Translations under genes and position numbers: made by a program
Assembly: GCA_017535125.1 (NCBI GenBank)
Contig: JAFXUS010000081.1
Coordinates: 1 to 36,742 of the forward strand
Source of the DNA: Bacteroidales bacterium
GTDB lineage: Bacteria > Bacteroidota > Bacteroidia > Bacteroidales > UBA932
Length of the DNA: 36,742 nt
Direction: 5' to 3'
Shown: positions 7,384 to 17,356 of the stretch, piece after piece
Position numbering within the stretch: position 1 is the first letter of the stretch
Layout of the letters: the number at the start of each line of letters is the position of its first letter
The notes under the pieces: model-generated
What the model saw: only the letters and a program-made list of their open reading frames with translations
Databases searched by the model: none
What the model was told of the DNA's origin: nothing

Positions 7384-8076
7384 ATGAATAGAACCCTCAA
7401 GTCCTTCCTGATGATCTGCCTTTCCGCACTGACGATGGCGTGCACGCCCAAGGAGCCGGTGAAGTACCTCGCCCTCTCTTTCGACGACGGACCCAATCTG
7501 ACCACCGAGTCAAAGATGCTCGACGTGCTGGCAAAGCACAAGGTACCCGCCACCTTCTTCGTGATCGGCCAGAATATCACCGACGAGAGTGCCGAGAACA
7601 TGAAGCGCGCCATTGGGCAGGGCTGCGAAATCGGCAACCACTCCTTCACGCATCCGATGATGACCATGATGGACGAGGCCCAGGTCAAAGAGGAAATTGA
7701 GACCACCTCCGCCCTGATCGAGAAGATCACGGGCGAGCGCCCGGCGTTTTTCCGCCCGCCGTACATCAACGTCAAGCCGGAGATGTACGACTGGATCGAC
7801 CTCACCTTCATCTGCGGCAAGGGCTGCCAGGACTGGGAGGCAACGGTCGATAAAGAGTTCCGCCGCGAGGGGATCATCTCCAACGCGGAACCCGGCGCCA
7901 TCTACCTCCTGCACGACTTCGAGGGCAACGAGGCCACCGTCGAAGCCCTTGACGAAGCCATCCCGGTGCTGAAGGAGCAGGGATATGTCTTCGTGACCGT
8001 GTCGGAACTCTTCAAGAAGCTGAAGTGCACCCCGGACGGCCACACGATGTACACCGTCGTTCCCGACGGGAGATAA
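7384..8076 (+). CDS. Polysaccharide deacetylase-family lipoprotein (CE4)
   Basis: A 230-residue predicted lipoprotein: the signal sequence ends in LTMAC, with lipidated C20. The rest is a NodB-homology domain of carbohydrate esterase family 4, which removes N- or O-acetyl groups from glycans such as peptidoglycan or chitin-like polymers. Motifs: SFDDGP (32-37, catalytic base D34 and metal D35), HSFTH (86-90, metal His pair), RPPY (124-127), DW (150-151) and LLHD (H177). All catalytic positions are filled, so it is probably active in the periplasm or at the outer membrane. I start it at ATG 7384, because the longer frame runs through the tRNA gene. The S41-like lipoprotein gene follows after 20 bases and is likely co-transcribed. 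The substrate is unknown. Confidence 0.88.
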   Translation: MNRTLKSFLMICLSALTMACTPKEPVKYLALSFDDGPNLTTESKMLDVLAKHKVPATFFVIGQNITDESAENMKRAIGQGCEIGNHSFTHPMMTMMDEAQVKEEIETTSALIEKITGERPAFFRPPYINVKPEMYDWIDLTFICGKGCQDWEATVDKEFRREGIISNAEPGAIYLLHDFEGNEATVEALDEAIPVLKEQGYVFVTVSELFKKLKCTPDGHTMYTVVPDGR

Positions 8077-8096
8077 ACTGGAGATACTGATTGACA

Positions 8097-9932
8097 ATGA
8101 AGCTGAAAAGATATTTATTTATCATGGCCGCGCTCGTTGCGGCCTGCTCGCCGGACCAGTACATCAAAGTCGGAGAGCCGGTCGCCCTGGATGCGGCCGA
8201 CAAGACGGCGTTCACCGAGAAAGCGCTGCCCGTCACGCGCGACGGAGCGGCCGCGGGCAACGTCAGGGTCCGGTTCTATGAGGACCATCCCTCCATTCCC
8301 TACATCTCCGCTGCGGATTTCCAGGCGCTGATGCTGCCCGGCAGCACCCTGCACGTGACCGGACTCGGAGACGGCCTGTACCTGCTGGAGAACAAGCAGG
8401 CCGCGGCCAAGGTGGACACCCGGAAAGAGACTTTCACGTCGGACGATTATATCCGTTTCACCAACCTGATGGACCAGGTGCAGGCGGGCATGGACAACGC
8501 CTATCTGGACGGCATGCCCTTCGTGCGCTACGCCTACCAGCTCAGCTCCACCCCACAGCCCGTAAGCTTTGATTACGGCGCGTACGGCATCGACCTGCGC
8601 GGCGACGGGACGGCCGTATATTTCCCCTTTGCCTCCCTGGCCGACCTGTATGCGGATCTCTATTATCACAATGCCGTCTGCAACGGAGAAAAGGTGGTGG
8701 TGGCCGACCGGGACGGCGGGAACAGTGACATCAGCAAGCAGGATGTGGATTTTTCGAACGAAAAGCTGCTGGCCGGCACCCGCACCGAGGACATGGCGTC
8801 CTTCGGCTACGGCGAGCTATGCTTCGTGATCGACCACTTTTACGGATGCCCGGGCCGTTCGCCCTACGAGGCCAGCCTGATGAAAAACGGCCTGGACAAG
8901 ACGCTGGAGGCATCGGCCGAAGGCAAGATCGTCAAGCAGCTGCTGCTGTCCACGAACATGACGGACCTGGCCGCCGGCATGGAAGGGCTGAACATCTTCC
9001 TGAACGACGGCGGGCACAGCAGCGGATGGAAGGGGGACCCCATCCTGCTGAATGCGGATCTTTCTTACAAGACAACCTATCCGGCGCTTGCCGCACGTTT
9101 TGAGCAGGAATACTACCACCCCCGTTTCGAGAAAGCGGTCCATATCTCCATGCTCAGTTCGATTCGGAACCAGGTATTACCCGGCGGGGGCACCTACCAC
9201 AAGAAAGGCGATACCGCCATCTGCCACTTCGACGATTTCCATAATTTGAATTACGCGGCATGGCGTGCCTATTATGCCGGCACCGGTCCCCTTCCTACCT
9301 TGGAAAACGCCACCGAAACGGACGAGATGGTCATCTTCCTGGATGCGTTGAAGCGGGCGGACGAGGATCCGGAGGTGAAGAACCTGGTCATCGACCTTAC
9401 CTTGAATACCGGCGGCTCCCTGGATCTGGTGATGGCGTTGACTTCCCTCATGTACGACGAGAGCTTCGGTCGATGCGTCAATCCGCTCACCGGCGAACGC
9501 GTCGAGTGGTATTATGACGTGGACCGCAACCTGGACGGCAAGTTCGACGAAAAGGACAAGGAGGTCCACTACGACCTCAATTTCTGCGTGCTCACCAGCC
9601 GCTTCTGCTTTTCCTGCGGCAATTACTTCCCCTCGTTGTGCCGTGACGCGGGCGTGTTCCTCGCCGGCGAGCAGAGCGGCGGCGGCAGTTGCGGGGTGGG
9701 CGCATATCGCACTCCAGAAGGATTCTCTTACCAAATCTCATCGAACCGCGGCCGCCTGAGCGACAAGGACTGGACGAACATCGACGGAGGCATCCCTCCG
9801 CATGTGGCCATTGAATGCGGTCCTGATGTGAGTGTCGTGGTGGAAGGAGAGACGTATTCGTTACCGAACATGTCCAGGTTCTACAACCTGGACTACCTGA
9901 GCGGCATCATCCACGAATATTACGGGGACTAG
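8097..9932 (+). CDS. S41-family peptidase-like lipoprotein
   Basis: A 611-residue predicted lipoprotein (MKLKRYLFIMAALVAACSP, lipidated C17). The C-terminal ~220 residues resemble the S41 (C-terminal processing peptidase/tricorn core) fold: NLVIDLTLNTGGSLDLV, then LTSRFCFSCGNYF, with S506 at the expected nucleophile position, and GEQSGGGSCGVGAYRTPEG. The N-terminal ~350 residues match nothing I can name. I see no clear PDZ domain. I chose ATG 8097 over TTG 8091 because it gives a clean signal peptide. It probably shares a transcript with the deacetylase gene. Its last 26 bases overlap the end of the convergent transporter gene. Substrate and activity are not predictable. Confidence 0.78.
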   Translation: MKLKRYLFIMAALVAACSPDQYIKVGEPVALDAADKTAFTEKALPVTRDGAAAGNVRVRFYEDHPSIPYISAADFQALMLPGSTLHVTGLGDGLYLLENKQAAAKVDTRKETFTSDDYIRFTNLMDQVQAGMDNAYLDGMPFVRYAYQLSSTPQPVSFDYGAYGIDLRGDGTAVYFPFASLADLYADLYYHNAVCNGEKVVVADRDGGNSDISKQDVDFSNEKLLAGTRTEDMASFGYGELCFVIDHFYGCPGRSPYEASLMKNGLDKTLEASAEGKIVKQLLLSTNMTDLAAGMEGLNIFLNDGGHSSGWKGDPILLNADLSYKTTYPALAARFEQEYYHPRFEKAVHISMLSSIRNQVLPGGGTYHKKGDTAICHFDDFHNLNYAAWRAYYAGTGPLPTLENATETDEMVIFLDALKRADEDPEVKNLVIDLTLNTGGSLDLVMALTSLMYDESFGRCVNPLTGERVEWYYDVDRNLDGKFDEKDKEVHYDLNFCVLTSRFCFSCGNYFPSLCRDAGVFLAGEQSGGGSCGVGAYRTPEGFSYQISSNRGRLSDKDWTNIDGGIPPHVAIECGPDVSVVVEGETYSLPNMSRFYNLDYLSGIIHEYYGD

Positions 9933-11127
9933 CGAGCCGCTGGACGAACAGGGGTGCCGTGAGGTTGCCGGCCACGTTGAGCAGCGTGGCCGGGATGTCG
10001 CAGATGGTTCCGATGATCAGCAGCGCCGCTGCGAACGAAGGGTCCAGCCCCAGCACGGCGCAGATGAGCAGTTCGCCGGTCATGCCGCCAACCGGGATGG
10101 CACCCACGACGACGCTCTCCAGCACCGCCAGGAGAACGACCAGGGCGGCGGGGCCGAGGCCCTGCGGCGCCGCGCCGAAGAAGTAGAGCGCGAAGAGCAC
10201 CTTGGCCACCGAGCAGATCACTGAACCGTCCTTGTGCAGATTGGTCCCGAGCGGGATGATGCCGTCGACGATCTTGTCGCTGACACCCAGCTTCCGCGCG
10301 GCGGCCATGTTGACTGGCATGCAGGCGGCTGACGAGCAGGTGCCCACCGCCGTCGCGGACGGCGGAATCATTTCCTTCCAGAACTTCCCGAGCGGCACGC
10401 GGCAGAACAGCGCGCAGAAGGACAGGAAGATCACGTAGCACACGACCGTGGCGGCGCACACCACCAGGAAGATTTCGAGATAGTCGCCCACGATCTGCCC
10501 GCCCAGCGAGCCGACCGTGTCGGCGAAATAGCAGCCGATGCCGATCGGCGCAAGCTTCATCACCAGCTCCATCATCTTGATGACGACCGCCTCGCCTTCG
10601 GCGATGAAGCGCTCCACGAGGGCGGCCTTCTGGCCGAGCAGCGCGACGGCAAGGCCGAACAGTGCGGAGAAGATGATCAGCGGCAGCAGGTGCTCGCGGG
10701 ACAGCAGCAGCGGGAAATCATTGACGGTCAGGGCGGTCACAATCGCTTCGCCCAGGTCCACGCCTTCCCCCATTGCGCCGTCAGGCATGGCGCCGCCCTG
10801 GCCCAGCACCCGGGTGAACGGGTTCCAAACGGATATGAAGCCGAAGGAGAACACGCCCGTCACGAGCGACATGGTCAGGAAGACGCCCAGGGCGGTCAGG
10901 AGGACCCTGCCGACCGCACCGCTCTTCTGCATCACTACGAGGGAATGGGCCACGGAGAAGAACACCAGCGGCACCACCAGCACGAAGACGAGGTTCAGAA
11001 ACAGCATCCCGGGTGCGCGAAACACCCGGGCGCCGTCTCCGAGCGTCACGCCCAGCACACCGCCGGCCGCCAGACCGAGCAGCAGCAGGAGCGTCGCTCC
11101 GTAGTTTTTCAGAAAAGCGGATTTCAT
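9907..11127 (-). CDS. DAACS/SLC1-family transporter with altered ligand residues
   Basis: A 406-residue inner-membrane protein of the dicarboxylate/amino acid:cation symporter family. The family landmarks are in order: hydrophobic scaffold helices (residues 10-230), the hairpin-1 serine-rich loop TCSSAACMP (263-271), PLGTNLHKDGS (292-302), hairpin 2 AIPVGGMTGELL (343-354), and the last helix CDIPATLLNVAGN (376-388). Compared with GltPh from memory, the NMDGT motif reads HKDGS here (Met311 becomes K299), Arg397 becomes A380, Asp405 becomes N388 and Asp390 becomes G373; Asp394 (D377) and Asn401 (N384) are kept. Arg397 holds the acidic side chain of aspartate, so an acidic amino acid is an unlikely substrate. 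It is third in a run with a small secreted protein and an esterase. Confidence 0.88.
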   Translation of the reverse strand: MKSAFLKNYGATLLLLLGLAAGGVLGVTLGDGARVFRAPGMLFLNLVFVLVVPLVFFSVAHSLVVMQKSGAVGRVLLTALGVFLTMSLVTGVFSFGFISVWNPFTRVLGQGGAMPDGAMGEGVDLGEAIVTALTVNDFPLLLSREHLLPLIIFSALFGLAVALLGQKAALVERFIAEGEAVVIKMMELVMKLAPIGIGCYFADTVGSLGGQIVGDYLEIFLVVCAATVVCYVIFLSFCALFCRVPLGKFWKEMIPPSATAVGTCSSAACMPVNMAAARKLGVSDKIVDGIIPLGTNLHKDGSVICSVAKVLFALYFFGAAPQGLGPAALVVLLAVLESVVVGAIPVGGMTGELLICAVLGLDPSFAAALLIIGTICDIPATLLNVAGNLTAPLFVQRLASPRNIRG

Positions 11128-11134
11128 CCCGCGC

Positions 11135-12803
<1,669 letters not shown>

Positions 12804-12823
12804 GGATGCCGCATTTGTGTTCT

Positions 12824-12831
12824 CAAAGTTA
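12824..12831 (-). promoter_or_regulatory. -7 element for the secreted protein/esterase/transporter run
   Basis: Read on the minus strand the bases are TAACTTTG, a full match to TAnnTTTG, ending 20 bases before the start codon at 12803. No clear TTTG is found at the -33 position. It sits back to back with the dusB -7 element. Confidence 0.5.
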
Positions 12832-12842
12832 GTGATTTTTTC

Positions 12843-12850
12843 TATTTTTG
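12843..12850 (+). promoter_or_regulatory. -7 element for dusB, almost at the start codon
   Basis: TATTTTTG fits TAnnTTTG and ends only 6 bases before ATG 12857. If used, transcription would begin at or within a base or two of the start codon. No convincing -33 TTTG at 19-21 bases was found (the nearest TTTG, 12814-12817, is 25 bases away), so the call is tentative. Confidence 0.4.
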
Positions 12851-12856
12851 TATGAT

Positions 12857-13852
12857 ATGAAGATCGGACCGCTGGATCTGGGCGAGCGACCGCTGCTGCT
12901 CGCACCGATGGAGGACGTCACGGACGTTTCCTTCCGCGTGCTCTGCCGCGAGCAGGGCGCAGCCATGGTCTATACGGAATTCGTCAACTCCGACGGCCTG
13001 ATCCGCGACGTCCCCAAGACCATCGCCAAGATGCACACACTCGAGGAGGAGGCCCCGGTGGGCATCCAGATCTACGGGCAGCATCCCGACGCCATGGTGG
13101 AGGCGGCGCGCATGGCCGAGAAGGCCGCCGAGCTGACCGGGGGCCATGGCGCGGACCTCGTCGACATCAACTTCGGCTGTCCCGTGAGCAAGATCGCCGG
13201 GCGCGGCGCCGGTTCCGGCATGATGCGCGAGCCGGACAAGATGGTGGCCATCACCAAGGCCGTCGTGGAGGCGGTAGGCAAGCCCGTCACCGTCAAGACG
13301 CGCCTGGGCTGGGATGACAATTCCAAGATCATCGTCGAGCTGGCGGAGCGCCTGCAGGACGCGGGCATCGCAGCCCTGACCATCCATGGACGCACCCGCT
13401 GCCAACTCTACAAGGGCGCGGCCGACTGGACGCTGATCGGCGCCGTCAAGGCCAACCCCCGCATGCACATCCCCATCATCGGCAACGGCGACATCACGGA
13501 CGGCCCCTCCGCCCGCGAGGCGTTCGAGCGCTACGGCGTGGACGGCATCATGATCGGCCGCGCCACCTTCGGCCATCCCTGGATCTTCCGGGAGATCAGG
13601 TACTACCTGGAGCACGGCGAGCCCATGCCGCCCCTGACGGTGGCGGAGCGCGTGGCCCTGGCCCGGCGCCACCTGGCGCTGTCGCTCAAGTACAAGGGCG
13701 AACCGCGCGGCATCTACGAGATGCGCCGCCACCTGTCCTGCTATTTCAAGGGTCTGCCCGACTTCAAGGAGACCCGCATGCGCATGGTCACGACCCTGGA
13801 CGTGGCCGAACTGTACGACATCCTCGACACGATAGAAACGCGATATGATTGA
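12857..13852 (+). CDS. dusB: tRNA-dihydrouridine synthase (DusB-type)
   Basis: A 331-residue flavoenzyme that reduces uridines in the D-loop of tRNA. The FMN TIM barrel is complete: LLAPMEDVTDVSFR at the start, INFGCPVSKIAGRGAGSG with catalytic C108, VTVKTRLGW, LTIHGRTRCQLYKG, IGNGDI and GIMIGRATFGHPWIF, followed by the helical tRNA-binding domain. I use ATG 12857; a TTG at 12848 would add three residues (MYD) lying in the -7 element. The stop overlaps the lpxK start by 8 bases, suggesting coupled translation. The exact Dus subfamily (DusB versus other bacterial Dus) is inferred from overall pattern. Confidence 0.93.
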   Translation: MKIGPLDLGERPLLLAPMEDVTDVSFRVLCREQGAAMVYTEFVNSDGLIRDVPKTIAKMHTLEEEAPVGIQIYGQHPDAMVEAARMAEKAAELTGGHGADLVDINFGCPVSKIAGRGAGSGMMREPDKMVAITKAVVEAVGKPVTVKTRLGWDDNSKIIVELAERLQDAGIAALTIHGRTRCQLYKGAADWTLIGAVKANPRMHIPIIGNGDITDGPSAREAFERYGVDGIMIGRATFGHPWIFREIRYYLEHGEPMPPLTVAERVALARRHLALSLKYKGEPRGIYEMRRHLSCYFKGLPDFKETRMRMVTTLDVAELYDILDTIETRYD

Positions 13853-14969
13853 CAAGATCCTCCTGTTCCCCTACTACCTCGTCCTGAAGGCGCGCAACCG
13901 CCGCTGGGGCAAGCCCGGACGCAAGTTCAGCTACGCCGAGGTGCCGACGCTCTGTGTCGGCAACGTGACCGTCGGCGGCACGGGCAAGACCCCGCACGTG
14001 GAAATGATCCTGCGCCTGCTGCAGCAGAGCCCGGCGTGGTGCGACAAGCAGCTCGCCGTCCTTTCGCTCGGCTACAAGCGCGACAGCACCGGCTTCCAGC
14101 AGGTAACCGCCGAAGGCAGCGCGGCCATGTACGGCGACGAGCCGATGCAGATCAAGAAGAAATTCCCGGGCGTGGTCATGGCCGTGGACAAGAAGCGCGA
14201 GCGGGGCTGCGACCTGCTGGTGCATCCCGAGAAGCTCAAGGCGCGCAAGTGGGTGAAGAAATGCTGGAACCGGGAGTTCCGCGCCGCGGACTACATCGTG
14301 CTCGATGACGCTTTCCAATATCGCAAACTGAAGACCAACCGCACGGTCGTGCTGGTGGATTACGGCCGCCCCGTCCAGAAGGACATGCTCCTCCCGCTGG
14401 GCCGCCTGCGCGACCTGCCGGAGCGGATTTATGACGCGGACGCGATTATCGTGACCAAGTGTCCCGCGGAGCTGGAGGATGACGCTCGCCTCGCCTTCAT
14501 CCGGAACATGGGCTTCACGGAGTACCGCCAGTCCACCTGCGAGGCCGTCAACCCCAACGGGCGCCGGCAGCTCATCTTCTTCACCACCGTGAAATACGAA
14601 CCGGCGGCGGGCGTCTTCCCCACGGCGGAGCCGCGCTATACTTATTCGAAGAAGGCGATCGTCGTGACCGGCATCGCCAAGGACAGCCCGCTGCGCGCCT
14701 ACCTCAGCGATACCTACAAGATCACGGACCGCTTCCGCTTCCCGGACCACCACCGCTACGCGTGGAAGGACGTCAACCGCATCCAGGGTGCCGTGGACAA
14801 GCAGCCCACGGCCGCCGTCATCACCACGGAGAAGGATGCCCAGCGTCTGCTGGACTGTACCGGCATGCCGCAGACGCTCATGGAACGCATGTTCTACGTG
14901 CCCATCTCCGTCGATTTCCTGACGGAAGAGGAACGGGAGATCTTTACGGACCTCATCGTATCGATATGA
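13845..14969 (+). CDS. lpxK: Tetraacyldisaccharide 4'-kinase
   Basis: 374-residue inner-membrane-associated kinase that phosphorylates the 4' position of the lipid A disaccharide precursor. The N-terminus (residues 1-20, MIDKILLFPYYLVLKARNRR) is the membrane-binding helix, followed by the unusual P-loop VGNVTVGGTGKTPH (38-51). The conserved DDxFQH segment appears as LDDAFQYRKLK, with Tyr where His is usual. Other family blocks: LLPLGRLRDLP, and FRFPDHHRYAWKDV, with the catalytic-region His pair. The protein is longer than the ~330 residues of E. coli LpxK. It overlaps dusB upstream by 8 bases and the aminopeptidase downstream by 4 (ATGA), so the three genes form an operon. Its presence implies lipopolysaccharide with phosphorylated lipid A precursors. 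Confidence 0.94.
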   Translation: MIDKILLFPYYLVLKARNRRWGKPGRKFSYAEVPTLCVGNVTVGGTGKTPHVEMILRLLQQSPAWCDKQLAVLSLGYKRDSTGFQQVTAEGSAAMYGDEPMQIKKKFPGVVMAVDKKRERGCDLLVHPEKLKARKWVKKCWNREFRAADYIVLDDAFQYRKLKTNRTVVLVDYGRPVQKDMLLPLGRLRDLPERIYDADAIIVTKCPAELEDDARLAFIRNMGFTEYRQSTCEAVNPNGRRQLIFFTTVKYEPAAGVFPTAEPRYTYSKKAIVVTGIAKDSPLRAYLSDTYKITDRFRFPDHHRYAWKDVNRIQGAVDKQPTAAVITTEKDAQRLLDCTGMPQTLMERMFYVPISVDFLTEEEREIFTDLIVSI

Positions 14970-16726
14970 TCATGGAAGACAGAATCGAGATGCTGCGCAC
15001 CTTGATGCGCGCCAAGGGCTGGGACGCCGTCGTCGTCACCGGCTCCGACCCCCATTGCAGCGAGTACCCGGCCGAGCGCTGGAAGCAGGTCGAGTGGCTG
15101 TCCGGCTTCACCGGCGAGGCCGGCGACCTGGTGGTCACCCTGGACCATGCCGGCCTCTGGACAGACACGCGCTACTTCATCCAGGCGGAGCAGCAGCTCG
15201 CCGGCACGGGTATCGTCCTCCACAAGACCCGCGTGCCGGAGCAGGTCCTGATCCCGGAATGGCTGGAGCGCCAGTTCGGCACCGACGGCCTCATCGCCGT
15301 GGACGGCCTGTGCGTGGGAGCCGATTTCGCGCAGTCGCTGCCCGGGACCGTGATCAGCGTTCCCGATCTGCTGAGCCCCTTTTGGCCGGAGCGTCCCGCC
15401 GTCCCGCAGACGCCGGTGTTTACCGTGAATCCCGGCGAGAGCCGCCGGGAAAAGCTGGACTGGCTCCGCACTTTTCTGCGCGGGCGCGAGTGCGACGGTA
15501 TCCTGCTCACGGCGCTCGACGAGATCGCCTGGCTGCTCAACGTCCGCGCTTCCGACATCGAATACAATCCCCTCGTGATCAGCTACCTGCTGGTCTCGCA
15601 GGACGACGTCTGCTGGTACGTGCTCAAGGACGAGGTCGAAGACCCTGAGTCCAAGGCGACCTTCAGCATCCTGGAGGCCGACGGCGTGCGGCTGCAGCCT
15701 TATGCCGATATCGACTACCTGCCTTCCGAGGTCCGCGGACGCCTCTTCGTGGACGCTTCGACCCTCAATTACCAGCTCTATACGAACCTGGTCACCGCCG
15801 GTGTGCCCCTCGAGGAGGGGACGAGCCCCATCGGGCTGCGCAAGGCGGTGAAGAATGCCACGGAAGTGGAAGGAATGCGCGACGTGCACGTGCAGGACGG
15901 GCTCGCGATGGAACGTTTCCTGTACTGGTTGGAGCGCTCGGTGGATGCCGGCCGCGAGATTACGGAGTGGGACGCCGCCGTCAAGCTGGGCCAGCTCCGT
16001 GCCGACCTGCCGGGATACTGCGGCGACAGCTTCGAGACCATTTCCGCCTGGGGGCCCGGTGCGGCCTTGCCGCATTATATCACGCCACACACGCACGCAC
16101 CCGTCATCCGCGAGGGCGGCTTGTATCTGTGCGACTCGGGCGGGCAGTTCGACCGCGGCACGACCGACATCACCCGCACCGTCCCGGTCGGGCGCGTCAG
16201 CGCGCTGGAGCGCGAAGACTATACGCTCGTGCTGAAGGGGCACATCGACCTGGCGATGGCAGTTTTCCCGGAAGGGACGCCCGGCTGCCGCCTCGACGCG
16301 CTGGCCCGCGAGCCGCTATGGCGCAGCAAACGCAATTTCGGCCACGGCACCGGCCACGGCGTCGGCTGGTTCCTGGGGGTGCACGAAGGCCCGCACGACG
16401 TGCGGCAGAATCTCAACCCCGTGCCCCTGCAGCCCGGCATGATCCTGTCGGACGAGCCCGGCATCTACCGGGAAGGGAAGCATGGCGTGCGCCATGAGAA
16501 CCTGCTGCTGGTGGTTGAGGCGGGGGAGAGTGAATTCGGCCGCTGGCTTGCCTTCGAGCCGCTGACCCTCTGCCATTTCGATACAGACGCACTCGAACTC
16601 CCGCTGCTGGACCGCAGCGAGATCGAGTGGCTGAACGCCTATCATGAACGTGTGTATCGGACGCTGGCTCCGCAGCTTCCGGGAGAGATAGCCGACTGGC
16701 TCCGGGAGAAGACCCGGGCCGTCTAA
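14966..16726 (+). CDS. Xaa-Pro aminopeptidase (M24B, aminopeptidase P)
   Basis: A 586-residue cytoplasmic peptidase that removes the first residue when proline follows. Two N-terminal creatinase-like domains (residues ~5-300) precede a pita-bread catalytic domain. All five metal ligands are visible: D390 (LCDSGG), D401 (TTDITR), H464 (GTGHGVGWF), E497 (SDEPGIY) and E511 (HEN); H454-region GHG is also kept. The length fits the long, three-domain aminopeptidase P class found in Bacteroidota and eukaryotes. The start ATG 14966 overlaps the lpxK stop (ATGA); ATG 14972 is a possible alternative. The stop overlaps the convergent frr stop by 4 bases. Confidence 0.94.
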   Translation: MIMEDRIEMLRTLMRAKGWDAVVVTGSDPHCSEYPAERWKQVEWLSGFTGEAGDLVVTLDHAGLWTDTRYFIQAEQQLAGTGIVLHKTRVPEQVLIPEWLERQFGTDGLIAVDGLCVGADFAQSLPGTVISVPDLLSPFWPERPAVPQTPVFTVNPGESRREKLDWLRTFLRGRECDGILLTALDEIAWLLNVRASDIEYNPLVISYLLVSQDDVCWYVLKDEVEDPESKATFSILEADGVRLQPYADIDYLPSEVRGRLFVDASTLNYQLYTNLVTAGVPLEEGTSPIGLRKAVKNATEVEGMRDVHVQDGLAMERFLYWLERSVDAGREITEWDAAVKLGQLRADLPGYCGDSFETISAWGPGAALPHYITPHTHAPVIREGGLYLCDSGGQFDRGTTDITRTVPVGRVSALEREDYTLVLKGHIDLAMAVFPEGTPGCRLDALAREPLWRSKRNFGHGTGHGVGWFLGVHEGPHDVRQNLNPVPLQPGMILSDEPGIYREGKHGVRHENLLLVVEAGESEFGRWLAFEPLTLCHFDTDALELPLLDRSEIEWLNAYHERVYRTLAPQLPGEIADWLREKTRAV

Positions 16727-17292
16727 ACGGTCATAATTTCCTTTTCCTTGGCGGCGACAATCTCATCGACCCGCTTGACGTTCTTGTCGGTGATCTTCTG
16801 CACCTCGGCTTCGGCTTCCTTCTCGGTGTCCTCGGACATGCCGTCGTTCTTCTGGGCCTTCTTGAGGAGCTCGATGCCGTCGCGGCGGGCGTTGCGGACC
16901 ACGACCTTGGCGTTTTCGCCGGTGGTCTTGGCCTTCTTGATGAGATCCTTGCGGCGCTCCTCGGTGAGGGCGGGCACGGTGCAGCGGATCACCTCGCCGT
17001 TGTTCTGCGGGGTGAGACCGAGGTTGGCGTCGATGATGGCCTTCTCGATCTTCGGGATGAGGTTCTTCTCCCAGGGCTGCAGCGCCAGGGTCTTCACGTC
17101 CGGAGCGGAGATGGAGGCCACCTGGTGGAGGGCGGTGGGCGTGCCGTAGTAGTCGATGGTCACACCGTTGAAGATGGAAGGATTGGCCTTGCCGACGCGG
17201 TAGGTCTTGAGATCCTCTTCGAGGAAGTTGAGGGCCTCCTGCATCTTGCCGTCGGTCAAGTTGATGATTTCTTTTGCTTTGTCGGTCAACAT
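16723..17292 (-). CDS. frr: Ribosome recycling factor
   Basis: 189-residue RRF, which with EF-G splits the post-termination ribosome. The sequence shows the two-domain layout: a long helical hairpin (N- and C-terminal parts, e.g. VRNARRDGIELLKKAQKND) and a small domain in the middle (PSIFNGVTIDYYGTPTALHQ to NLGLTPQNNGEVIR, residues ~38-105). Key PxLTEERR appears as VPALTEERRKDL. It lies downstream of pyrH with a REP-like element in the gap. Confidence 0.97.
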   Translation of the reverse strand: MLTDKAKEIINLTDGKMQEALNFLEEDLKTYRVGKANPSIFNGVTIDYYGTPTALHQVASISAPDVKTLALQPWEKNLIPKIEKAIIDANLGLTPQNNGEVIRCTVPALTEERRKDLIKKAKTTGENAKVVVRNARRDGIELLKKAQKNDGMSEDTEKEAEAEVQKITDKNVKRVDEIVAAKEKEIMTV

Positions 17293-17329
17293 ATCTGTTT
17301 CTTTTAATCTCTAACTGGATATTATTATA

Positions 17330-17356
17330 GTCATTCCGGGCTTGACCCGGAATCTC
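17330..17356 (+). repeat. REP-like palindrome, copy A (pyrH-frr gap)
   Basis: GTC, then ATTCCGGG (17333-17340), loop CTTGA, CCCGGAAT (17346-17353), then CTC. The stem is 8 bp and perfect. It occupies the pyrH-frr intergenic space and overlaps the pyrH stop codon by one base. It shares its GTCAT head, CTTGA loop and ATCTC tail with copies at 18924, 20919, 22141 and 31229-31361. Confidence 0.85.

Noticed and set aside
14894..16243. 449-codon frame antisense to the aminopeptidase gene
   Set aside because: Shadow frame; the plus strand shows all five M24 metal ligands.
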